NCBI GenBank assembly: GCA_035478715.1
Contig: DATIJK010000093.1
Span: 1 to 21,811, forward strand
Origin: JAICLK01 sp035478715
GTDB taxonomy: Bacteria; Patescibacteriota; Saccharimonadia; Saccharimonadales; UBA4665
Direction: 5' to 3'
DNA: 21,811 nt
Below, in pieces: positions 9,209 through 15,668 of this stretch. Below the pieces are notes generated by a model that searched no databases, was not told where the DNA came from, and worked only from the letters and a program-made list of their open reading frames with translations. The first letter of the stretch is position 1, and the number at the start of each line of letters is the position of its first letter. The position numbers and the translations under genes were made by a program.

Positions 9209-10612
9209 TTACGGATTTACTTGATAGGTGTATGTGCTCACAAAATCTTCGCGCAATGCTATGGCTTGTTCGGGGGGTGTTAGGTGGCTGGAAATCGGGC
9301 CCAGGGCTGCTTTTACTGTTGGCGTGCTTGTTATGTAGTGGTGGCGCTGGGGCTGGATTGTTGGGGAATCTTTTTCAACACGCGGTAAATATCTATAGCG
9401 GGTGCCGGTTTTCCCGTCAGTTACTGCGGTCAATTGCTGCAAAATCGTTATCAATTCTGGCGGCAATGTAACGCCGGGGCGCGGCCGGACATTATGCCGT
9501 TCAAGGCAGAGCTGGCCGACAAACTTCCGCAGCGTTTGTCCATTATCGCCAACAAAGGACTGCTCAGCCCCGTTACTGACGATCTGCGTCAAAGCATCGA
9601 TCCTTCTTTCGTCGCGGGCATGCACCGCATTCGACTGAATAGCCCTTGGCAGCACAAAACTTTGCACGACCGTATCCCACAGTGCGATTCCGTTGCTCAA
9701 TAGACGGCCCAGACCGTTATCGACATCCCATGGTTCGGTGATGGTCGAATATTTCACACATTCGTGGATATTTCGTAAGACTTCCAAAGGCGTTAAACTT
9801 CTGGCAAATTGTTCTGCGCCCGATAGCGAACACAGCATATCAATTCGTGGATCTGCAACACCGGTAGTCGGATGGCGTTGCTCAAATAAAAACTCATGCC
9901 AGGCAGATGAAGCATGTTTGCTGGGATACGCCTCGGTAATTCGATAGCCCGTTTGCATTCCGGAATGAAACTGTAAGGGGTCCATTCTATTAAGCAAATA
10001 CTGAACGGCAGCAATCAATCGGGCGCCCTCCGGTGTCCACAAATTTACAAGTTCGTCCTTACCAATCTGTCTGAATCCGGTACTTACGTGTGTAGACAGA
10101 ATCGCGGCAAGCCCACCGTATCGCTCGGCGACTTGGCCTATCGCCTGGATTACCCGCCAATATCGCTCGACCGCTGTGCAGGCATTGGCCGGTGCGGTTT
10201 GTATCTCAAAAAAGGATTGGTCTTCCAAGTTGTAACGGATTGAAATCCCACCCACGGTAACATTTGAACCCTGAACCATGATTGGGCCAGGATTTTGTTC
10301 AGGTAGTATTGCAGCACCCTTATCCCATGTACGCTGCCCTTCAATACTGGCACCGATTATGTCTTCGACGGCCCTTTCGTAAAAAAATACGCTGTTAAAT
10401 TGATTTACAAGATGCGGATTATCCACAAGAGCTGGACTTGCGACCGCCTCAATCTCCATGCCGAATGTGGCCTCGTAACCCAATGCCCGGATCTGAGCTT
10501 CCAGCTGCTGCAACCGATCATCAACGGCAGCTGATTCCGGAGTAAATACCGCTTCTACGGCAGCCCGCAAAGCAGCAGTTTCGCCTGAGACTATCGGAAA
10601 AATTCCATTCAT
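9209..10612 (-). CDS. Putative amidoligase/GCS2-fold (carboxylate-amine ligase-like) protein
   Basis: The 467-residue cytosolic protein has no signal peptide or membrane segment. Three motifs in the expected order recall the glutamine-synthetase/gamma-glutamylcysteine-synthetase fold, notably the amidoligase family: GMEIE (51-55, the usual GxExE strand that binds metal and ATP), EIQTAPA (136-142, like the E-(I/L)-x-(S/T)-x-P segment), and a THVSTGF block (174-180, where amidoligases have HVHxG). Such enzymes join an amine to a carboxylate using ATP, often in peptide-tag or wall-peptide modification. The second half (about 230-467) is not recognised. A TATAAT lies 9 nt before the ATG on the minus strand and no Shine-Dalgarno is visible, so the leader may be very short. 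It diverges from the glutamic peptidase gene. Assignment is tentative; it could be another alpha/beta enzyme. Confidence 0.5.
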   Translation of the reverse strand: MNGIFPIVSGETAALRAAVEAVFTPESAAVDDRLQQLEAQIRALGYEATFGMEIEAVASPALVDNPHLVNQFNSVFFYERAVEDIIGASIEGQRTWDKGAAILPEQNPGPIMVQGSNVTVGGISIRYNLEDQSFFEIQTAPANACTAVERYWRVIQAIGQVAERYGGLAAILSTHVSTGFRQIGKDELVNLWTPEGARLIAAVQYLLNRMDPLQFHSGMQTGYRITEAYPSKHASSAWHEFLFEQRHPTTGVADPRIDMLCSLSGAEQFARSLTPLEVLRNIHECVKYSTITEPWDVDNGLGRLLSNGIALWDTVVQSFVLPRAIQSNAVHARDERRIDALTQIVSNGAEQSFVGDNGQTLRKFVGQLCLERHNVRPRPGVTLPPELITILQQLTAVTDGKTGTRYRYLPRVEKDSPTIQPQRHHYITSTPTVKAALGPISSHLTPPEQAIALREDFVSTYTYQVNP

Positions 10613-10643
10613 TACGACATAATTATAGTATCTTTGCCTCTTT

Positions 10644-10676
10644 TTGACTGGATTCCCCCAAATCTAAGCATGACGG
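10644..10676 (+). repeat. Decayed half-copy of the palindromic intergenic repeat
   Basis: TTGACTGGATTCCC at 10644-10657 and ATGACGG at 10670-10676 match the right half of the repeat at 14467-14549 with exactly the same 26-nt offset between them. The 12 nt in the middle differ, and the CCCGC/GCGGG hairpin is gone. It sits in the divergent gap between the amidoligase-like and glutamic peptidase genes. Confidence 0.55.
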
Positions 10677-10776
10677 AAGCTGGAGATTTTTGTTTCTCTG
10701 AAAGTGGATGCTGCGGTTCGAAACGTAACTTAAGCAACCATTCAGCTTGCGGGCTTATATTGAGAATTGTTATTTC

Positions 10777-10782
10777 AGGAGG
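10777..10782 (+). promoter_or_regulatory. Ribosome binding site fixing the glutamic peptidase start
   Basis: AGGAGG lies 7 nt before the ATG at 10790. This places the start there and not at the longer in-frame ATG at 10634. The hydrophobic signal peptide begins at the 10790 start. Confidence 0.85.
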
Positions 10783-10789
10783 ACATGCT

Positions 10790-11782
10790 ATGAAAGCTTT
10801 TATTGTTGGCGCACTCTTTATCATGGCTGGTTTGGTTGGGGCAGATGCCGCCGCGGCCGTTGCCCAGAAAACACCTACGACAAATGGATATTCTGTCAGG
10901 CAAATCACTATTCCGTCACAAAGCTCGAACGTATCGACTGCAGCATATGATTACCCGACTAGCGGCAATGGCAGTTCAACACAAACTATCAGCGACACTA
11001 CCAGCAACTGGGCCGGGTACATATCTTCCGGCGGAACATATACTGGCATATCGGGTTCGTGGAAAGTTCCGAGCGTATCTGCAAGCAGTGAAACGTTTGC
11101 GGCTGACGCGGCGTGGATCGGCATCGGCGGGGAAAGCAGCAATGACCTGATCCAAGTTGGCACGCAGAACATTGTCGAAAACGGCCAGGTTGCGGCCGGT
11201 TCATTTTACGAGCAACTGCCCGACTCTTCGATAACGATTCCCGGCGTCAGCGTGAGTGCCGGCGATTCGATTACAGCATCGGTCCGGGAAGTTTCGGACG
11301 GCGAGTGGACGATATATATAAAAGACATTACCAACGGCCAATCATTCAGCAACACAGTCGCATACGATTCGTCCAAATCTTCGGCAGAGTGGATCCAGGA
11401 AGCGCCGAGTGACGGCAGCGGCATCATCCCGCTTGATCAATTCGGTTCCGTTACGTTTACGGATGGATCGACTACGGTAAACGGCAGCACGGTCGATATG
11501 CAAAACAGTGGCGCGAAAGCTATCAACATGATTAATGATTACGGGCAGGCAATGACAGCCATATCCGCCATCAGCAACAATGGCTTTACAGTCAGCCGGA
11601 CCAGCGCCAGCAACGCAGATTCATACGGCCAGTACGTCACCATCCCAAGCGGAAGCTGGCGGCGTTACGAACCGGGGCTTGACGGATATTCAGGCCAGGG
11701 CTACAGCAGCAATGATCCATCCGGCTATTCGCAACCGACGTCAGACTATCCTTCAAGCGGCTACAGCTGGTGGGAATACTAA
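10790..11782 (+). CDS. Secreted glutamic peptidase (eqolisin, MEROPS G1 / Peptidase_A4)
   Basis: The 330-residue protein starts with a signal peptide (hydrophobic core about 3-17, Ala-rich cleavage zone 18-25) and a short propeptide-like segment. The G1 domain runs from about residue 72 (SNWAGY) to about 285. The eqolisin signatures are present: SGSWKVPS (88-95), AAWIGIGG (107-114), LIQVGTQ with the presumed catalytic Gln at 122, AEWIQE with the presumed catalytic Glu at 200, and FGSVTFTDG (about 218-226). The Gln-Glu spacing of 78 is close to that in fungal eqolisins. These enzymes are pepsin-insensitive endopeptidases active at acid pH. A Gly/Ser/Tyr-rich tail (about 290-330) is extra to the catalytic domain. 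It would act outside the cell, for protein scavenging or processing of surface proteins. The EndoU gene follows 129 bp downstream. Confidence 0.88.
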   Translation: MKAFIVGALFIMAGLVGADAAAAVAQKTPTTNGYSVRQITIPSQSSNVSTAAYDYPTSGNGSSTQTISDTTSNWAGYISSGGTYTGISGSWKVPSVSASSETFAADAAWIGIGGESSNDLIQVGTQNIVENGQVAAGSFYEQLPDSSITIPGVSVSAGDSITASVREVSDGEWTIYIKDITNGQSFSNTVAYDSSKSSAEWIQEAPSDGSGIIPLDQFGSVTFTDGSTTVNGSTVDMQNSGAKAINMINDYGQAMTAISAISNNGFTVSRTSASNADSYGQYVTIPSGSWRRYEPGLDGYSGQGYSSNDPSGYSQPTSDYPSSGYSWWEY

Positions 11783-11911
11783 GAGTTTACTAGTAATCCA
11801 AGATCGAACTCTCTGGAGCAATACTTTTTCTTGATTAGCGGCAAGCCAAGAATTTTATAACCTGTGCTTTTTCTGTATCATTAGTGGGTAATAGTAAAAG
11901 GTTGGCTAAAT

Positions 11912-12664
11912 ATGGGTACGGAGAGCAGCTCCCCGCAAGGTGGAGGGGAGGATATCGACCAGGGGGCCATGCTTGTTGAACGGCAGAACCTCGCTAGCGC
12001 GCTATTGGCAAACGGATTGATCAGCCAGGAGTTTTATGATTCTGGTGCGCTCGACTATTTTCTGCTAAATGAGCAGGCGCAATTCGACGGGCTTTCCCAT
12101 ATTCTACTTGGTGATGAAAGAGGCGGTGCGCACCATCTGCGCACCCTGCAAGTCTTAGGTGTCGACAGCCTAGAAGTTGCCTCAGCCGTGAAAGATCCTC
12201 GTTTCCCCGGCAAATCTTACGCCCGCGTAGTAAGGGAACAAGCGGTGCGAGACAATGGGGTTTACCGACCTATGCACATAGTGTCGGCGCGCGAGCAAGA
12301 CGGACACACTGTACGTTTGACCAAAGAGGGCGGCTCAACGATGTTTCCGGACGAATGGTCCACGCAAGAAGTCCTCGAAGCAATTATAGAAGTTTCGAAA
12401 ATGGATGGGGTGCCCAGCGCTCAAGACGATGCAGAGATGCACGAGGGAACGGTCCGCGGTGTTCGGATGCGTGTTTTTACCCAACCGACAACGGGCAAAA
12501 TAATGTCTGGCGTTCCGCTTCTGCCTCCACGGTCAGAGAGCGATAGAGCTCGCACAACTAATACCCTTGGCACCGGTATTACAGCAGATGCGCTTGCTCG
12601 GAAGGCGGCGGGCAGGGCTGTAAGATCAAGAGGAGAGCTCGGTGATCCAGACCGGCGTATTTGA
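11912..12664 (+). CDS. EndoU-family ribonuclease domain protein, candidate toxin
   Basis: The 250-residue protein holds a bacterial EndoU-like domain from about residue 60 to 204. Visible signatures are SHILLGD (62-68) with the first His, GGAHH (71-75) with the second, a GGSTMFPDEWS block (140-150) matching the FPxxWS motif followed by a helix (EVLEAIIEV), and a C-terminal VRGVRMRVFTQPTTGKIMSG segment ending in GVP where many homologues have AYP. EndoU toxins cut RNA, in contact-dependent inhibition systems tRNA. There is no signal peptide or long delivery region: residues 1-20 are Gly/Ser/acidic and 205-250 are basic and disordered-looking. The gene overlaps the next one by 23 bp. The usual tyrosine of the last motif appears to be Val 201, so activity needs testing. 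The family call is firm; the toxin role is inference from context. Confidence 0.78.
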   Translation: MGTESSSPQGGGEDIDQGAMLVERQNLASALLANGLISQEFYDSGALDYFLLNEQAQFDGLSHILLGDERGGAHHLRTLQVLGVDSLEVASAVKDPRFPGKSYARVVREQAVRDNGVYRPMHIVSAREQDGHTVRLTKEGGSTMFPDEWSTQEVLEAIIEVSKMDGVPSAQDDAEMHEGTVRGVRMRVFTQPTTGKIMSGVPLLPPRSESDRARTTNTLGTGITADALARKAAGRAVRSRGELGDPDRRI

Positions 12665-13067
12665 GCCCCTCCTGCACGATCTTGGCGGTGGCCAAGTTGA
12701 AGAAGTTCCCATATTGTTGGAGCGCGGTGAAATTACCAGCGCGACCTCTATCCTGCTTATTACAGCAAATATTCTTGGTCCGACGTTTGATTTGGAGGGT
12801 CATAGGTCGTTAGCCGGTCTGACTCGGGCAGTTAGAGCACTCCGGCAATCGCCATCAATAGAATCTGAAGGGATTCTCGTTACAGACGCAGCCGAATTGC
12901 AATCTGTGCAAATCGGACCCGAATCTACCAGAGTTGTCGCAAACTCAGATCCAGGACTAGAGGTGCCAACTGAGCTAGTGCTCGGCATGCTTACTGCGTG
13001 GCATAGTATTAGACGCAACCAGTCGGCTGCGCGGCGGCAAGGCACCCAAGGAAATCCTTCCCACTAA
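12642..13067 (+). CDS. Orphan protein overlapping EndoU, candidate immunity protein
   Basis: The 141-residue protein starts at GTG 12642, supported by AGGAG at 12631-12635 with a 6-nt gap. The start lies 23 bp inside the end of the EndoU gene in another frame, so the two are probably translationally coupled. No family is recognised and there is no signal peptide. A mildly hydrophobic stretch (ATSILLITANILG, about 34-46) is not long enough for a confident membrane segment. The tail is Arg/Gln/Ser-rich. Small, unknown, cytosolic, coupled to and just downstream of a nuclease toxin is the classic layout of an immunity gene, and that is the basis for the proposed role. Confidence 0.6.
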   Translation: MIQTGVFEPLLHDLGGGQVEEVPILLERGEITSATSILLITANILGPTFDLEGHRSLAGLTRAVRALRQSPSIESEGILVTDAAELQSVQIGPESTRVVANSDPGLEVPTELVLGMLTAWHSIRRNQSAARRQGTQGNPSH

Positions 13068-13140
13068 AAATTACCGGGATATGCGATAAATTTCATATAG
13101 ATCGTGCCGGTTCTCGCCGGAATAAGATTGTGAGTGCCGC

Positions 13141-13159
13141 TGTAACAACAATTACTTCT
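13141..13159 (+). repeat. 19-bp direct repeat, left copy
   Basis: TGTAACAACAATTACTTCT is identical to 14590-14608. This copy overlaps the last codons and stop of the 71-residue membrane protein gene. Together the two copies bracket the three-gene minus-strand segment and the palindromic repeat. Confidence 0.7.
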
Positions 13160-13367
13160 TAGCCGTCAGGTACTGCACCCCTGCAGCAGCCAATACTATC
13201 AGTATCAGCCGAAAACCCACATCTGTCGCCCAATTTTCCAGATTGCGCATTAACAAATCCAAAGGGAGTCCCGTTGTCAACTCGCGGATCAGCCCTATTA
13301 CTGCAAATAGTGTACTGACTATGACTATCGCAAACGCTAAGTTTTTGTAGACTTTGTTTACTGGCAT
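13152..13367 (-). CDS. Small two-TM membrane protein
   Basis: The 71-residue protein has two hydrophobic segments (about residues 9-27 and 49-66) with a short polar hinge containing NLENWATD. No family is recognised; small holin-like or membrane-anchor proteins look like this. Its ATG lies within the final codons of the upstream 138-residue gene, and a GGAA 8 nt before the ATG is the only ribosome site, so the two are likely co-translated. The terminal Lys codons and stop fall in the 19-bp direct repeat. Confidence 0.65.
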   Translation of the reverse strand: MPVNKVYKNLAFAIVIVSTLFAVIGLIRELTTGLPLDLLMRNLENWATDVGFRLILIVLAAAGVQYLTAKK

Positions 13368-13774
13368 TGCGGCATTTCCTTTTTCTCGTATTTTTTCATT
13401 ACACCTACAATAGCGGGATTGTTATCGTCAATATTCACCGTTTCGCCGCCACCCTCTTGGACAACAGCACCGGGGATTTTGCGCAGATCGTTCATTTTAT
13501 CAACGCCCGTTTTGTATTCATCTGACCCGGGAGCCGCCTGGCTGTCAGCCATTTTTTTGTAAGCTTTTCCGGTGAGTTTGATATTTTTCCCATTCCAGCA
13601 CTGGTAGGGAAGCTCATCATTATCCGATATCTTATTTAAATTCACTTTCCCGTCCGCTTGCACCCAATCCGGATGTTCCGGTGCTTTAGAGTCCGCCCTG
13701 ACGGCAATTGTCCCTGAACCAATAACCAGCAACACTGCAACGCTAGCTAGTAAAATTTTCGTGGATTTCTTCAT
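13358..13774 (-). CDS. Small secreted or membrane-anchored protein, middle gene of a three-gene set
   Basis: The 138-residue protein has a basic N-terminus and one hydrophobic segment (about 7-25) ending at AVRADS, either a cleaved signal or an anchor. The mature part is polar and charged with two cysteines (59 and 137), one near each end, that could pair. No lipobox is seen and no family is recognised. An AGGAAAG ribosome site precedes the ATG. It overlaps the downstream membrane protein gene by 10 bp and follows the 170-residue secreted protein gene by 43 bp, so the three are probably one operon. Confidence 0.68.
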   Translation of the reverse strand: MKKSTKILLASVAVLLVIGSGTIAVRADSKAPEHPDWVQADGKVNLNKISDNDELPYQCWNGKNIKLTGKAYKKMADSQAAPGSDEYKTGVDKMNDLRKIPGAVVQEGGGETVNIDDNNPAIVGVMKKYEKKEMPQCQ

Positions 13775-13817
13775 GGTTAAAACTTTCCTGATTACGAATG
13801 AATGATTTTTTGCTTAT

Positions 13818-14330
13818 TTATATAGGGAGCCAGTGGCTGCCGGACCAGAGAATCCCGCCTTTCCATGAACCGTTGTATTCATGAATCCAGGATTGCGTAT
13901 CATAATTCCGGCCGCCGCATACGTTACTGTACGTTCTAGTAACCGTGAAAATACTGGCAGATTTTCCGTTATAAAGGTAACCGGTGTCATGACAAGTATT
14001 CCATTGCGTGGTCCAGTACATAAGCGCCATGCGCTCACGGATATAGCCGTTCGGCCGGGAAAATGGTTCCCCGCAGCTTTCGTGATACGTGCCGGAATAC
14101 CTCGTAACTTCGATGTCAGCCCTTGAATATCCATTTCCACTGCCGTGACTAACTTCCGATCGGCCCGTTACGCAGTCCCCGCCGCTCCAATATAGTTGTG
14201 CCGATCGATATACGTAATGCGCTGCTGCTTCTTGCGTTGGAATTACTGAAAATGACAATAGGATAGCGATTGCCGTAAATCCTACCCATATTTTTTTGGA
14301 ATCTTTTTTTAGACTAAGTTTTAGACGCAT
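13818..14330 (-). CDS. Secreted four-cysteine protein of unknown function
   Basis: The 170-residue protein carries a basic n-region, a hydrophobic core (about 14-30) and an AAA cleavage zone near 37. The mature domain is rich in Trp, Tyr and Gly with four cysteines (53, 86, 113, 138) and repeated aromatic pairs, which suggests a disulfide-bonded extracellular beta domain. No family is recognised. AGGAGGAA precedes the ATG with good spacing. It is the first gene of the minus-strand set, and its upstream gap holds the palindromic repeat. Confidence 0.7.
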   Translation of the reverse strand: MRLKLSLKKDSKKIWVGFTAIAILLSFSVIPTQEAAAHYVYRSAQLYWSGGDCVTGRSEVSHGSGNGYSRADIEVTRYSGTYHESCGEPFSRPNGYIRERMALMYWTTQWNTCHDTGYLYNGKSASIFTVTRTYSNVCGGRNYDTQSWIHEYNGSWKGGILWSGSHWLPI

Positions 14331-14466
14331 GCACTTCCTCCTACCTCTGTTAACTCTCGATGGGACGGTATTATATATAAAAAATATAATTAAGCAAACT
14401 TATTCGCTTTCAGCGCAACAATATTCTAAAGCACAAGTATAATCTGGAGACTTGCTGAAGACACGT

Positions 14467-14549
14467 GACGTCATCCCAGACTAGATCTGGGATCCAGTAT
14501 ATTAGGAATTCCTTCTTGACTGGATTCCCGCTTTCGCGGGAATGACGGG
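14467..14549. repeat. Palindromic intergenic repeat (REP/MITE-like)
   Basis: Two hairpins lie inside a longer imperfect palindrome. The left one is CCCAGA-CTAGA-TCTGGG (14475-14491) and the right one CCCGC-TTTC-GCGGG (14527-14540). CGTCAT (14469-14474) pairs with ATGACG (14542-14547), and CCAGT (14494-14498) with ACTGG (14519-14523). Elements of this form (GTCATCCC...GGATCCAG and CTGGATTCCCGC...GGGAATGACG) are widespread intergenic repeats in several bacterial groups. It occupies the roughly 310-bp gap 14331-14640, in which no gene is seen. Confidence 0.8.
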
Positions 14550-14589
14550 AGATGGGGATCGATGATTTTTTAAAAGAGATTCCTCACGA

Positions 14590-14608
14590 TGTAACAACAA
14601 TTACTTCT
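14590..14608 (+). repeat. 19-bp direct repeat, right copy
   Basis: TGTAACAACAATTACTTCT is identical to 13141-13159. It lies in non-coding sequence just before the promoter of the epimerase gene. The flanking bases of the two copies do not match, so the identity ends sharply at both edges. Confidence 0.7.
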
Positions 14609-14627
14609 GCCAAAATCCAAAACAGTA

Positions 14628-14633
14628 TATGAT
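14628..14633 (+). promoter_or_regulatory. -10 element of the epimerase gene, likely leaderless
   Basis: TATGAT ends 7 nt before the ATG at 14641, so transcription would begin at or next to the start codon. No Shine-Dalgarno precedes any of the three in-frame ATGs. The -35 region (TTCTGC at 14605-14610) is weak. Confidence 0.4.
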
Positions 14634-14640
14634 GTATGGC

Positions 14641-15591
14641 ATGAGTGATTCTAAAACTATTATTGTTACGGGTGTTAATGGGTTTGTCGGGCATCATTTG
14701 TCGCGCAAACTGCACGAGCTGGGGCATAAAGTAATCGGGGTCGGCTACGACGCTGCGCCGACAGACAGGAATAAAGATTCAATCGACCAATATGTCAAAT
14801 GTGACATGACGAAAGCCAGCGATGTGCAGGCTTTGGATCTGACCAAAGTCGATGGCGTAATCCATCTGGCTGGGCTGGCCAATGTGGGCATGTCTTTTGA
14901 CAAGCCGGCAGAGTTTATCAGTTCAAACACGGCAATGGTAATTAATCTGCTGCAGCACGCGATGGAGCAGAAATCAGAGGCAAACTTCGTGGTCATCAGC
15001 TCCGGTGCAGTGTACGACGGCAAGCAGCCGATGCCGATTACCGAAGACGAAGGCGTGCTTACGCACAATTCGCCCTATGCGATCAGCAAGTTGGCGACAG
15101 AATATCTGACCGAATATTACGCATCGCGTGGTATCAAATGTGTCATCACCCGCCCGTTCAACCACGTCGGTCCAGGGCAGGGTCCAGGGTTTTTGGTGCC
15201 GGACCTGGCATTCCAATTGCAAAAGGTTAAATCTGGCGAAATTTCTGAAGTCATCGTCGGCAACTTAGACACGAAGCGTGATTACACCGATGCCCGCGAC
15301 GTCGTCGACGCATACATCGCCATCGCTACATCGCAAAACGCACCGAAAGAACGGATCTATAACGTCTGCTCGGGCACCAGCCGCAGCGGCCGCGAAATTT
15401 TAGACCTGTTGATCAAATCATTCAAATTCGATACTCCGCCAAAGATTACGGTAGACGAGAAGAAACTCCGCCCCAACGACCCGCAGGACATCCGCGGCAG
15501 CAGCGACCGTCTGCGAAACGAATACAATTGGAAACCAACAATCCCCCTAGACCAGACGATTTCAGACTTCGTCGCCGGTTTGAATCAATAG
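14641..15591 (+). CDS. NAD(P)-dependent epimerase/dehydratase (extended SDR; sugar-nucleotide type)
   Basis: The protein is 316 residues from ATG 14641; 14629 and 14632 are alternative in-frame starts. Numbered from 14641, the Rossmann motif TGVNGFVG lies at 10-17, the SSGAVYD strand end at 120-126, the catalytic YAISK at 146-150 (Tyr 146, Lys 150), and RPFNHVGPGQGPGFLVPDL at about 171-189. That last block is typical of GDP-4-keto-6-deoxymannose reductases (Rmd) and related GDP-mannose-derived enzymes. Length is normal for the family. It would act in the cytosol on a nucleotide sugar for surface glycans. The exact substrate cannot be read from sequence. A possible functional partner is the GDP-mannose-hydrolase-like Nudix protein at 18395. 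The TATGAT position favours a leaderless message from 14641. Confidence 0.85.
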   Translation: MSDSKTIIVTGVNGFVGHHLSRKLHELGHKVIGVGYDAAPTDRNKDSIDQYVKCDMTKASDVQALDLTKVDGVIHLAGLANVGMSFDKPAEFISSNTAMVINLLQHAMEQKSEANFVVISSGAVYDGKQPMPITEDEGVLTHNSPYAISKLATEYLTEYYASRGIKCVITRPFNHVGPGQGPGFLVPDLAFQLQKVKSGEISEVIVGNLDTKRDYTDARDVVDAYIAIATSQNAPKERIYNVCSGTSRSGREILDLLIKSFKFDTPPKITVDEKKLRPNDPQDIRGSSDRLRNEYNWKPTIPLDQTISDFVAGLNQ

Positions 15592-15633
15592 TTTACGTTT
15601 CTTTTAGAATAGCTTCGCCAAACTTGGTAGTTT

Positions 15634-15662
15634 TTGATGTTTACTTAATTTCATGTTATTAA
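15634..15662 (+). promoter_or_regulatory. Promoter giving a leaderless mRNA (orphan at 15669)
   Basis: TTGATG (15634-15639), a 17-nt spacer and TATTAA (15657-15662) are followed by exactly 6 nt and the ATG at 15669. Transcription should start at the start codon. No Shine-Dalgarno is present. Confidence 0.6.
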
Positions 15663-15668
15663 TCAGTT

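Noticed and set aside
10634..10789. N-terminal extension of the glutamic peptidase from ATG 10634
   Set aside because: It would place 52 polar residues before the signal peptide. The AGGAGG 7 nt before ATG 10790 and the hydrophobic core right after it fix the start at 10790.
13818..14140. Second minus-strand frame of 108 codons inside the 170-residue secreted protein gene
   Set aside because: It lies in another frame within a gene that has a signal peptide and an AGGAGG site, and its own start has no ribosome site.
14467..14549. Palindromic repeat as a CRISPR unit or an intrinsic terminator
   Set aside because: There is only one full copy with no spacer periodicity, and no T-run follows either hairpin.
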